Below are positions 1 to 7,386 of a stretch of 33,305 bases of DNA, one piece after another (the first letter of the stretch is position 1; each line of letters begins with the position of its first letter). The stretch is from an uncultured Marmoricola sp. (lineage in GTDB: Bacteria; Actinomycetota; Actinomycetes; Propionibacteriales; Nocardioidaceae): NCBI GenBank assembly GCA_937868075.1, contig CALMLL010000106.1, forward strand, positions 1-33,305, in the 5' to 3' direction. The notes under the pieces were generated by a model. The model was not told the DNA's origin and searched no databases. It saw only the letters and a list, made by a program, of their open reading frames with translations. The translations under genes were made by a program, and so were the position numbers.

Positions 1-362
1 CCCTCGGCGGTCGTCGCCACGATCGGCTCCGCCAAGATCTCCGCAGCCGATTCGGCCCCTCCGGCGGTTCCGCGAGCGATCACCGAAGCGGTGAATCTCA
101 TGCGACGCGACCGGGAGCCGGCTTTGATCAGTTCGGCGGTGACTTCCACGATGTCCCCGGCGCGCACCGGCGCCCGGAACTGCACGTCGTCGTAGGAGGC
201 GAACAAGCCCTCGTCGCCGTCGGTGCGAATACACATCTCCGTGGCCACATCGCCGAAGAGGCCCAGCGAGTAGGCCCCATCGACCAGGTTGCCGGCGTAG
301 TGGGCGTGACTGAACGGCACATAGCGACGGTGTGTGACGATCAGGCCGATCTGGGGGCTCAT
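1..362 (-). CDS. kal: 3-aminobutyryl-CoA ammonia lyase Kal (3' end cut by window edge)
   Basis: Kal removes ammonia from 3-aminobutyryl-CoA to give crotonyl-CoA, a late step of lysine fermentation. About 120 codons are visible, starting MSPQIGLIV; the family is about 125-130 residues, so only a few C-terminal residues are missing. The compact hotdog-type protein shows the typical blocks HYAGNLVDGAYSLGLFGDVATE, quoted here only in part as AGNLVDGA and LFGDVATE, and later DGDEGLFASYDDVQF and APVRAGD. The ATG at 362 overlaps the kamE stop by 4 bases (ATGA) and is preceded by AAGGAG at 368-373, spaced 5 bases. It is the last visible gene of the kdd-amidohydrolase-kamD-kamE-kal operon. The family match is from remembered sequence features, supported strongly by context. 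Confidence 0.9.
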   Translation of the reverse strand, partial: MSPQIGLIVTHRRYVPFSHAHYAGNLVDGAYSLGLFGDVATEMCIRTDGDEGLFASYDDVQFRAPVRAGDIVEVTAELIKAGSRSRRMRFTASVIARGTAGGAESAAEILAEPIVATTAE

Positions 363-1108
363 GCTGACTCCTTCATGGTGACAAGACGATGGACCAGATA
401 GCTGGCCACCTCTCCGGGCGTGGTGCCGCGAGTGAAGATCCGGTCGACGCCCAACTCGGGGGCCATCGTCTCGTCGAAGCGCGGTCCGCCCACCACCAAC
501 AGCGGGCGCGACGTAGGCGGATAGGCCTCGCGGAAGGCCGCAGACATCTCCTTGGTGTTGAGCACATGGGCATCGCGTTGGGTGACGACCTGGGAGACCA
601 ACACCGCGTCCGCCTTCTCCAGCTGGGCGCGTTCGACCAACTGCGGGACCGAGACCTGGGCACCTAGATTGACGACCTTGAGCTCGCGGTAGTACTCCAG
701 GCCCTTCTCCCCGGCGAACCCCTTGATGTTCAAGATCGCGTCGATGCCGACGGTGTGCGCGTCACTGCCGATGCAACCACCAATCACCACCAGCCGCCGG
801 CGCAGCCCGCCCTTGATGGTCGCATTGGCCTCCTTGGGCGTGAGCAGCGGATAGTCGCGCTCGACGATCTCGACCTTGCTCGGGTCGACCAGGTGATTGA
901 CCCGCCCGTAGACGACGAAGAAGGTGAACCCCTCCCCCATGGCCTGGCTGTGTACGACGAGTGCGGGATCCATTCCCATCTTGTTGGCCAGTTGCACCGC
1001 AGCGCCCTCAGCCACCTTGGAGTTCTTCATCGGCAGCGTGAAACTCAGTTGCACCATGCCGTCACCCGTGGTGTCGCCGTAAGGGCGGATCAAGGTGTTG
1101 TCGTTCAT
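359..1108 (-). CDS. kamE: Lysine 5,6-aminomutase beta subunit KamE (B12-binding)
   Basis: This is the small subunit of the adenosylcobalamin- and PLP-dependent mutase that moves the terminal amino group of beta-lysine (or D-lysine) to the neighbouring carbon, giving 3,5-diaminohexanoate (or 2,5-diaminohexanoate). The base-off cobalamin motif DxHxxG is present as DAHTVG, with the cobalt-ligand His at residue 118. Eleven residues later is Lys129 (NIKGF), matching the spacing of His133 and the PLP-Schiff-base Lys144 in the clostridial enzyme, so both cofactor residues look intact. Length is 249 residues against about 260 in the family. The ATG at 1108 has GGAGG 7 bases upstream; an in-frame GTG at 1111 is an alternative. 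Either start overlaps the kamD stop, implying translational coupling and a 1:1 subunit ratio. Confidence 0.96.
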   Translation of the reverse strand: MNDNTLIRPYGDTTGDGMVQLSFTLPMKNSKVAEGAAVQLANKMGMDPALVVHSQAMGEGFTFFVVYGRVNHLVDPSKVEIVERDYPLLTPKEANATIKGGLRRRLVVIGGCIGSDAHTVGIDAILNIKGFAGEKGLEYYRELKVVNLGAQVSVPQLVERAQLEKADAVLVSQVVTQRDAHVLNTKEMSAAFREAYPPTSRPLLVVGGPRFDETMAPELGVDRIFTRGTTPGEVASYLVHRLVTMKESA

Positions 1109-2706
1109 CACTCCCCCTCCATCAGATCGACCGCCGGGTTGTAGTAGTCATCGGCCTTCGCGGCCACCCCGTCGAGCCCCTTGCCGCCTCCAGGCGGGCG
1201 TTTCATCAATCCGAAGGTGCCGTCGGCGATGGCGGCCAGCAGCGGCGGGTCACCGGCGTCGTCGGAGTCGTGGGCGATGTCCTCGAGGAGTTCGATGGTC
1301 TCGGCCAGCACCTGGTGGGCGCGACGGACGATGAACCCGTCCGGGTGCGGGCGGAAGTCCTCGTGGAGACCACCGGCGGCCCGCATGACGTAGCGAACAT
1401 TGCGCAACGCCAGATCGCGGTCGGAGATCCATGGGGTCACCACCGCTTCGGTCATCATCCCGACCAGCAAGATGCCTTGTCCGGTGAGCGCACCGGCCAG
1501 ATTGAAGAAGCCGTCGAGAAGGAATCCCCGGAAGATGTCTCCGGTCATGTGCCGGGTCGGCGGCATCCACTTCAACGGGGCGTCCGGGAAGAGTTCGCGG
1601 GCCAAGAGCGCGTGGGCCAGTTCGAGCCGGAACGAGTCCGGCACCGCCGGGTCGATCTCGAAGGCGTGGCCCAGACCCAACTGCCAGTCCTCGAGGCCGG
1701 CCTCCTTGGCGAAGTACTCGTTGAGCAGTTGGCTAGTGGTGACCGTGTGCGCGGCCTCAACGGCATCAGCCGTGGTGAGGTAGTTGTCCTCACCGGTGTT
1801 GATGATGATGCCTGCCCGGGCGTGCACCTGTCGGCTGAAGCGTTGGTCGACGAAGGTTCGGATCGGGTTGATGTCGCGGAAAAGGATGCCGTACATCGAA
1901 TCGTTGAGCATCATGTCCAGCCGCTCCATGCCGGCCAGCGCGGCGATCTCCGGCATGCACAATCCCGAGGCGTAGTTGGTCAGCCGCACATAGCGGCCCA
2001 ACTCCCGACTGGTCTCATCGAGGGCGGCCCGCATCAACCGGAAGTTCTCCTGCGTCGCGTAGGTGCCGGCGAACCCCTCCCGAGTGGCACCCTCGGGGAC
2101 GAAGTCGAGCAACGACTGACCAGTGGATCGGATCACCGCGATCACGTCGGCGCCCTCGCGGGCGGCGGCCTGTGCCTGCGGGATGTCCTCCATGATGTCC
2201 CCGGTGGCCACGATCAAGTAGATCCAGGGTTGGCTGGGCGCATCGCCGATCTGGGTGATCATGCGGTCGCGCTCTTTGCGCCGGCGGTCGATGAGTTTGA
2301 TGCCCTTGTGCACTGCGCGACGGGACTCCGACTCGGCCCGGCGCGCGTCGCGCCCTTCGGGGAGTCGGAACCTTGCTTCACCCGCCGACGCCTTCTGCGC
2401 CAGCGTCATCAGGTCGGGAGCCTCGCCGCGACGCAGGGCGTCCCACACCGGCAGTGCGATCCCGTGCTGCAGGCCCGTGTCGGCCCGCACGGCGTCGACG
2501 AGGCGATTCACCCAGGGGGTCCCATCGGGGTCTGCGCCACCGAGACCGGCCAACCGCAGCGTCGCCCGCTCAACGCTGACGGTGGTGTGCTGCTTGGCCA
2601 GTTTCACGATCGGTTTGCCGACCTTCTTGGCCAACCGGCGAGCCTTGCGGACCGTGGTCTTGTCCAGGTCCAGTTTGTTCAGATCGAGGGTCAACGACCG
2701 ACTCAT
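1108..2706 (-). CDS. kamD: Lysine 5,6-aminomutase alpha subunit KamD
   Basis: KamD is the large subunit of lysine 5,6-aminomutase and carries the TIM-barrel that holds PLP and substrate over the cobalamin of KamE. The protein starts MSRSLTLDLNKLDLD and is 532 residues long, close to the roughly 520 of clostridial KamD. Typical blocks include WIYLIVATGDIMEDIPQAQ (about residues 185-203), LTNYASGLCMPEIA, ILFRDINPIRTFVDQ and LLDGFFNLAGALTGQGI. The open frame extends 58 codons further upstream, but that part lies inside the amidohydrolase gene and looks like antisense-type shadow sequence. The ATG at 2706 overlaps the upstream stop by 4 bases (ATGA) and has an AAGGA-type ribosome site. No kamB or kamC reactivation gene lies beside it in the window. 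Confidence 0.95.
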   Translation of the reverse strand: MSRSLTLDLNKLDLDKTTVRKARRLAKKVGKPIVKLAKQHTTVSVERATLRLAGLGGADPDGTPWVNRLVDAVRADTGLQHGIALPVWDALRRGEAPDLMTLAQKASAGEARFRLPEGRDARRAESESRRAVHKGIKLIDRRRKERDRMITQIGDAPSQPWIYLIVATGDIMEDIPQAQAAAREGADVIAVIRSTGQSLLDFVPEGATREGFAGTYATQENFRLMRAALDETSRELGRYVRLTNYASGLCMPEIAALAGMERLDMMLNDSMYGILFRDINPIRTFVDQRFSRQVHARAGIIINTGEDNYLTTADAVEAAHTVTTSQLLNEYFAKEAGLEDWQLGLGHAFEIDPAVPDSFRLELAHALLARELFPDAPLKWMPPTRHMTGDIFRGFLLDGFFNLAGALTGQGILLVGMMTEAVVTPWISDRDLALRNVRYVMRAAGGLHEDFRPHPDGFIVRRAHQVLAETIELLEDIAHDSDDAGDPPLLAAIADGTFGLMKRPPGGGKGLDGVAAKADDYYNPAVDLMEGE

Positions 2707-4211
2707 GCCGGTTCCTTCCAGATGGTTCGTCCTGCGCTCCAGCATTGTCGCAGTCGCGGGTGGTGCTCGGTGAGGTCCGGGTTGCCGTCCTCGGCGTATG
2801 CCGAAACCTCCCAGCGGGCCAGGTCGGCCCGCTGACCTGCGGCGATCCGCCCGGACGCATCGTCCTTGCCGGCTCGCCAACCCCCGAGAGTGTGGGCCGC
2901 GAACGCGGCCTGGAAGTCGAGTCGCTGATCGGTGTTGCGGTGGTGCATCGCCGCGGCAACCCCGCCCCAGGGGTCGATGGGCGTCACCGGGGAGTCGCTG
3001 CCGAACGCCAGGCTCACACCGGCCTCGACCATGGCGCGCAGCGGGTTCATCGCGCGCCAGCGCTCACCCACTCGGTCGGCGTACATCTGGGTGGGGCCGC
3101 CCCATGCGGCGTCGAAGGCCGGTTGCACACTGGCGTGGACGCCGAGCCGGGCCAAGACTGCGATCACCGAGTCCGAAGGCATTTCGACGTGCTCCAGGCG
3201 GTGACGGGCAGCCCGGATCGCCTCGAGCCCGCAGCGCTGCGCGGCCAAGGACAACCCGGCAGCCACGGTGTCCAGGGCGAGATCCCCGATGCAGTGGAAC
3301 CCGGCCTGAAGACCCCGACGGGTGCACTCCGTGACGTGGTCGGCGATCTCGGTCTCGCTGAGGTAGGCGTGTCCTCGCTCCCCCGGTGCGTCGCGGTAGT
3401 CGGTTCTCAGCGCCGCGGTGCGAGAGCCCAGCGCGCCGTCCGCGTTGAGGTCACCGGCAAGACCAGGAAGGCCGTGCTCCCGAGCCAGGGCATAGGCGCC
3501 GGTCTCGCCCCAATAGATGGTCGGCCGTAGCCCGACCTCACCTGCCACCTCGCGAATGATCGCGATCTCCTCGACCGATCCGATGTGTGGGGCGGCGTTC
3601 TCGTGGAATCCCACCACCCCCCGACCCGCCAGTTCTTCACACCCTGCTCGGACCGCCCGCCGACGATGGTCGTTGGTGGTCTCGGCATCCAACCGCGCCC
3701 TGACGAGGTGGTGAGCGTCGCGTTCGATGCGTCCGGAGGGCCGGTAACCCTCGGCACCACGGGCGACCTGCAGCAGACCAGGAGTGACGAGAGCCGAATG
3801 CCCGTCGACGCGGGCCAGGTAGGCCTCGCGACCTCTCGTGGCAATGGCCAACGCCCCGGCATCGATCAGGTCCGCGTCCGGCCACCGCGCATCGTCCCAA
3901 CCCCAGGCGATGACCGGCGAGGAGTCCTGTCCTGGGTGCTGTGCCACCAGCGCCAGGAGGTCAGCCCAGGAGCGTGCCGAGGTCAAATCCAGTTGGCCCA
4001 GAGCCATGCCGGTCTGGACGAGGTGCACGTGGGCATCGACGAAGGCCGGCGCCACGAGATCACCCTGGGCGTCGATGACCTCGTGTGCTCCCGAGTACGC
4101 CGAAGCGCGCTCGTCGGCACCGACCCAGAGAATGGCACCGGCGTCGATCGCCAATGCCCAACTCCCCTCATGCCCCAACAAGCGCGCGTCGCGGATGAGC
4201 GTCTGGGTCAC
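2703..4211 (-). CDS. YtcJ-like metal-dependent amidohydrolase inside the lysine operon
   Basis: This 502-residue protein belongs to the amidohydrolase superfamily, YtcJ/NfdA-like branch (Amidohydro_3). The N-terminal metal motif DAHVHL gives His61 and His63. Later metal or active-site blocks are GVVGFHENAAP, GFHCIGDLALD, LEHVEM and AFGSDSPVTPIDPW, so the metal site looks complete. There is no signal peptide, so it should act in the cytoplasm. It starts with GTG at 4211, overlapping the kdd stop (GTGA), and its own stop overlaps the kamD start (ATGA), so it is co-translated with the lysine mutase. Known lysine fermentation needs no amidohydrolase. A role in opening a lactam or removing an acyl group from a pathway intermediate is only an inference. 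The substrate cannot be read from sequence. Confidence 0.88.
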   Translation of the reverse strand: MTQTLIRDARLLGHEGSWALAIDAGAILWVGADERASAYSGAHEVIDAQGDLVAPAFVDAHVHLVQTGMALGQLDLTSARSWADLLALVAQHPGQDSSPVIAWGWDDARWPDADLIDAGALAIATRGREAYLARVDGHSALVTPGLLQVARGAEGYRPSGRIERDAHHLVRARLDAETTNDHRRRAVRAGCEELAGRGVVGFHENAAPHIGSVEEIAIIREVAGEVGLRPTIYWGETGAYALAREHGLPGLAGDLNADGALGSRTAALRTDYRDAPGERGHAYLSETEIADHVTECTRRGLQAGFHCIGDLALDTVAAGLSLAAQRCGLEAIRAARHRLEHVEMPSDSVIAVLARLGVHASVQPAFDAAWGGPTQMYADRVGERWRAMNPLRAMVEAGVSLAFGSDSPVTPIDPWGGVAAAMHHRNTDQRLDFQAAFAAHTLGGWRAGKDDASGRIAAGQRADLARWEVSAYAEDGNPDLTEHHPRLRQCWSAGRTIWKEPA

Positions 4212-5251
4212 TCCAGACGCCTCTCGAAGAGCGAGCGCACACCCGGCTCGGAGCGCAGAAGGTCGAGGGCGACGTCCGCGTGCCCGGGGACGTAGCCGTT
4301 GCCGACCAGCATGGTCACGTCGGAGGCCAGCCCTTCCGCACCGAGAGCGGCGGCAGAGAAACTGGTGGCCATCGAGAAGAAGATCACGGTGCCGCCCTGG
4401 GCGGTGGCCAAGATGGCGCCACCCTCACACCCAGGGACATCCACACACACCACGGTGACATCGGCAGGCCCTCCTCCGTTGCTCACCGCTGCGCGCAACG
4501 CGAGCGGGTCTCGAGCGTCGGCAATGACGACCGCGTCGGCGATCCCGGATGCCTGAAGCAGGTCAGCCTCGGCCTGGTGGGGTACCACGCCGATGGTGCG
4601 GGCCGCGCCAGCCTGCCGGGCGGCAGCCAGGGACAGCGAACCCGACTTGCCCGCTCCCCCGATCACGGCCACGACCGGATCGGTGTAACCGGCAACAACA
4701 CGAGCAGTCAGCGCCGGGGCGCCACACACGTCGAGCACACTCAACGCCAACTCCTGCGACATGTCCTCGGGCAGCACGGCGGCGATCGACTGGCCGAACA
4801 AGATGGCGTAGCCGTCGGCGGGGACCTGTTCGCTGTGGCCGTCCCAGGAAGCCAATTCGTCCTCGATCACCAGCGGAGTGAGAGTGAGGCTGACCAGTGT
4901 GGCCACCGGGTCGCCCACACGCAGGCCCAGCGGGGACTGGGGTCCGACCTCCTCGACCACGCCGACGAGCATGCCGCCCGAACCGGTGACCGGGTTCTGC
5001 ATCTTGCCTCGGGTCCTGACGATGTCGAGCACCTCACGACGTACGCCGTCGCCGTCGCCCTCGTGCTTGGTGTGCAACTGTCGGAACGAGGCCGCATCGA
5101 GGTTGAGCCGACGGATCCGGATACGTACTTCGTCGGGCCAGAGTTCACCTCGGGTGTCCAGTCGCTGAGCAGCCTGGGGCAGAGCTCCGGCCGGCTCCAG
5201 CACACGATGGGTGCCGACGGGGTCACTGGCTGTGGCCTGGGTCACGCTCAC
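4208..5251 (-). CDS. kdd: L-erythro-3,5-diaminohexanoate dehydrogenase Kdd
   Basis: Kdd oxidatively deaminates 3,5-diaminohexanoate to 5-amino-3-oxohexanoate with NAD(P)+. From the chosen start the protein is 347 residues, matching the fusobacterial enzyme. Recognisable blocks are GTHRVLEP near the N-terminus, RGKMQNPVTGSGGMLVG, LVSLTLTPL, a nucleotide-binding glycine stretch VIGGAGKSGSLSLAA, and FFSMATSFSAAALGAEG with DVTMLVGNGY near the C-terminus. The GTG at 5251 is chosen because AAAGGA lies 6 bases upstream and the family starts near here; the frame stays open to 5320. It is the first gene of the minus-strand operon and is divergent from kamA, with about 140 bases between them. Confidence 0.95.
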   Translation of the reverse strand: MSVTQATASDPVGTHRVLEPAGALPQAAQRLDTRGELWPDEVRIRIRRLNLDAASFRQLHTKHEGDGDGVRREVLDIVRTRGKMQNPVTGSGGMLVGVVEEVGPQSPLGLRVGDPVATLVSLTLTPLVIEDELASWDGHSEQVPADGYAILFGQSIAAVLPEDMSQELALSVLDVCGAPALTARVVAGYTDPVVAVIGGAGKSGSLSLAAARQAGAARTIGVVPHQAEADLLQASGIADAVVIADARDPLALRAAVSNGGGPADVTVVCVDVPGCEGGAILATAQGGTVIFFSMATSFSAAALGAEGLASDVTMLVGNGYVPGHADVALDLLRSEPGVRSLFERRLE

Positions 5252-5285
5252 GACAAATCCTTTCCGACTTCTCTCCTGCCGCCGC

Positions 5286-5291
5286 AAGATA
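5286..5291 (-). promoter_or_regulatory. Candidate -10 element for the kdd operon
   Basis: The minus strand reads TATCTT here, a TANNNT hexamer. It would place transcription start near 5279, about 28 bases before the kdd GTG, with the AAAGGA ribosome site inside the leader. No convincing -35 box is seen. This is a weak call. Confidence 0.35.
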
Positions 5292-5304
5292 TCCGCGTTT
5301 CGGC

Positions 5305-5334
5305 TGGACGAGACGAACAATCCTCTCCTACTCT
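5305..5334 (+). promoter_or_regulatory. Candidate kamA promoter
   Basis: TGGACG at 5305-5310 (four of six matches to TTGACA) is followed after 18 bases by TACTCT at 5329-5334. Transcription would begin near 5341, leaving a leader of about 50-60 bases before kamA. The kdd and kamA control elements are therefore back to back within 50 bases, so one regulator could act on both. Confidence 0.4.
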
Positions 5335-5401
5335 GTCAGCACCTGCGTGTTGCCACAAGCGACACCCCCGGTGGACGCGACGAAAGACAGTGAGCACCCA
5401 G

Positions 5402-6871
5402 ATGACAACCGACACCACCACCTCGGTCAGCCCGGCAACGAGCGCCAGCGGCCAGCCCTACCACTACCGCAAGGTGAGCCTGACCGAGCCCGACTGGACT
5501 CGCTTCCCCGGCTGGGTCGGTGTGACCGAGGCCGAGTGGCGTTCGGCGCAGTGGCAGCGCTCGCACTGCGTCAAGAACGTGCGCCAGCTGCGCGAACTCA
5601 TGGGTGACCTGCTCGACGACCGGTTCTACGCCGACCTCGAGCGCGACCAGGCCGAGCGGGCGACCATGTCGATGCTGGTCCCGCCGCAGATGATGAACAC
5701 GATGGCCCCCACGGTGACTCCTGCCGGCCCGGGCTCTCTTACTGACGCCTTCTATGCCGACCCGGTGCGCCGCTACATGCTGCCGGTCTTCTCCGACCGT
5801 CGCACCGACTGGCCTTCACACCCGCACGCGACCCGGGACTCCCTGCACGAGCACGACATGTGGGTGGCCGAAGGCCTCACCCACCGCTACCCGACGAAGG
5901 TGCTCGCCGAACTCCTCCCCACCTGTCCGCAGTATTGCGGCCACTGCACCCGCATGGACCTCGTCGGCAACTCCACGCCGGTCATCGACAAGCTCAAGTT
6001 CGCCGGAAAGCCCGCCGACCGACTCGGTGACATGTTGGCCTACCTGGCTCGCAACACCGAGGTGCGCGACGTCGTGGTCTCCGGTGGGGACGTCGCCAAC
6101 ATGCCGTGGGCGCGGCTGGAGGACTTCCTCATGCGGTTGCTGGAGATGGAGAACATTCGCGACATCCGCCTGGCAACCAAGGCCCTGATGGCCCTCCCCC
6201 AACACTGGCTTCAGGACGACGTCGTCGACGGCATGGCCCGGGTGGCACACCTGGCCCAGTCGCGTGGCGTGAGCCTGGCGATCCACACCCACGTCAACCA
6301 CGCCAACTCGGTCACCCCTTTGGTGGCAGAGGCGGCCCACCGCATGCTCGAGGTCGGCGTACGCGACGTGCGCAACCAGGGGGTGCTGCTCGATGGCGTC
6401 AACGCTCACCCACACGCCCTGCTGGACCTCTGCTTCGCCCTGCTCGATGGCGCGCAGATCATGCCCTACTACTTCTACATGTGCGACATGATCCCCTTCT
6501 CCGAGCACTGGCGGGTCTCGGTGGCCCACGCCCGGGAGTTGCAGCACGACATCATGGGCTACCTGCCCGGCTTCGCAACGCCACGCATCGTCTGCGACGT
6601 GCCGTTCGTCGGCAAGCGCTGGGTGCACCAGTTGGCCGACTACGACCAGGTGCATGGGATCTCCTACTGGACCAAGAACTACCGCACCTCTATCGAAGGC
6701 ACCGATCCCGAGGCGTTGTCTCGGCTCTATGAGTACTACGACCCGATCCACACCCTGCCGGCCGAGGGCCAGGCGTGGTGGGAGGAGCACGGGCGGCTCG
6801 ACGAGTCGGCGCTCAAGGCTGCAGAAGTGGCCGAGGCCTCTCGACGTACGGCGGCGCTGCAGGCCTACTGA
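5402..6871 (+). CDS. kamA: Lysine 2,3-aminomutase KamA (radical SAM, PLP-dependent)
   Basis: KamA converts L-lysine to L-beta-lysine using a [4Fe-4S]-bound S-adenosylmethionine and PLP. Counting from the ATG at 5402 (489 residues), the radical-SAM cluster motif CxxxCxxC is Cys175, Cys179 and Cys182 (CPQYCGHC). The two Asp residues that hold the distal amine of lysine in the clostridial enzyme appear conserved as Asp362 (MCDM) and Asp399 (VCDVP); in glutamate mutases these differ. The likely PLP lysine is Lys405, in DVPFVGKRW, where the clostridial enzyme has a glycine-rich DAPGGGGK with one more residue. This marks a divergent clade. A GTG at 5390 in frame is an alternative start, with a weak GAAAG upstream; no clear ribosome site precedes the ATG. 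Arginine is a possible alternative substrate, but the Kdd/KamDE context favours lysine. Confidence 0.9.
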   Translation: MTTDTTTSVSPATSASGQPYHYRKVSLTEPDWTRFPGWVGVTEAEWRSAQWQRSHCVKNVRQLRELMGDLLDDRFYADLERDQAERATMSMLVPPQMMNTMAPTVTPAGPGSLTDAFYADPVRRYMLPVFSDRRTDWPSHPHATRDSLHEHDMWVAEGLTHRYPTKVLAELLPTCPQYCGHCTRMDLVGNSTPVIDKLKFAGKPADRLGDMLAYLARNTEVRDVVVSGGDVANMPWARLEDFLMRLLEMENIRDIRLATKALMALPQHWLQDDVVDGMARVAHLAQSRGVSLAIHTHVNHANSVTPLVAEAAHRMLEVGVRDVRNQGVLLDGVNAHPHALLDLCFALLDGAQIMPYYFYMCDMIPFSEHWRVSVAHARELQHDIMGYLPGFATPRIVCDVPFVGKRWVHQLADYDQVHGISYWTKNYRTSIEGTDPEALSRLYEYYDPIHTLPAEGQAWWEEHGRLDESALKAAEVAEASRRTAALQAY

Positions 6872-6877
6872 ACCCGC

Positions 6878-7318
6878 TCAGCGAGTGACGGCGCGCCCTT
6901 CATAGGGCGTGGAGAGCACGATCGTGGTGCGGGTGGACACATTGGCGCAGGCACGGATCCGGCTGAGCAGGTCTTCAAGGGCGGCAGGCGTGGCCACCCG
7001 CACCTTGAGGATGTAGGACTCTTCCCCGGCCACCGACCAGCAGCTCTCGATCTCGATGATGTCGCGTAGACGCTCCGGGGAATCGTCCGGCTGACTCGGG
7101 TCGATGGGTCGGATGGAGACGAACGCGGTCAACGGCAACCCGACCACATCGTGGTCGATGATCGCGCTGTAGCCCTGGATGAGTCCGCGAGCTTCGAGCC
7201 GCTTCACCCGATGGTGCACCGCGCTGGTGGACAAGCCTGTCTCGCGACCGAGATCGGTGAAAGACATGCGGCCGTCGGCGGCGAGAAGCGAAAGAAGTTG
7301 GCGATCGATGGCCTCCAT
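6878..7318 (-). CDS. Lrp/AsnC-family transcriptional regulator
   Basis: A 146-residue Lrp/AsnC protein. The N-terminal helix-turn-helix is clear (IDRQLLSLLAADGRMSF, then LSTSAVHHRVKRLEARGLI, about residues 4-48). It is followed by the ligand-binding RAM/AsnC_trans_reg domain, with GEESYILKVRV and TRTTIVLST near the C-terminus. Such proteins sense amino acids and form octamers. Its stop lies 7 bases from the kamA stop, in convergent orientation, so a role in controlling the divergent kdd/kamA promoters in response to lysine is reasonable but inferred. The ATG at 7318 lacks a ribosome site and has TAAGGT 6 bases upstream, suggesting a leaderless transcript. Confidence 0.93.
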   Translation of the reverse strand: MEAIDRQLLSLLAADGRMSFTDLGRETGLSTSAVHHRVKRLEARGLIQGYSAIIDHDVVGLPLTAFVSIRPIDPSQPDDSPERLRDIIEIESCWSVAGEESYILKVRVATPAALEDLLSRIRACANVSTRTTIVLSTPYEGRAVTR

Positions 7319-7324
7319 GAGCGA

Positions 7325-7330
7325 ACCTTA
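7325..7330 (-). promoter_or_regulatory. Candidate leaderless -10 element of the Lrp-type gene
   Basis: The minus strand reads TAAGGT followed by 6 bases and the ATG at 7318. The spacing fits transcription starting at or next to the start codon. AAGG could instead be read as a short ribosome site. Confidence 0.5.
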
Positions 7331-7386
7331 CTTCGCTGGCGCTGCCGTGGGGCCACCCGCCATGGTCACCCGTGCCACACTGCCCC

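Noticed and set aside
1270..2835. 521-codon plus-strand open frame opposite kamD
   Set aside because: A mirror of kamD codon usage with no domain of its own.
4280..5401. N-terminal extension of the kamA open frame through the kdd gene
   Set aside because: The extension is antisense to kdd; KamA homology begins only after 5402.
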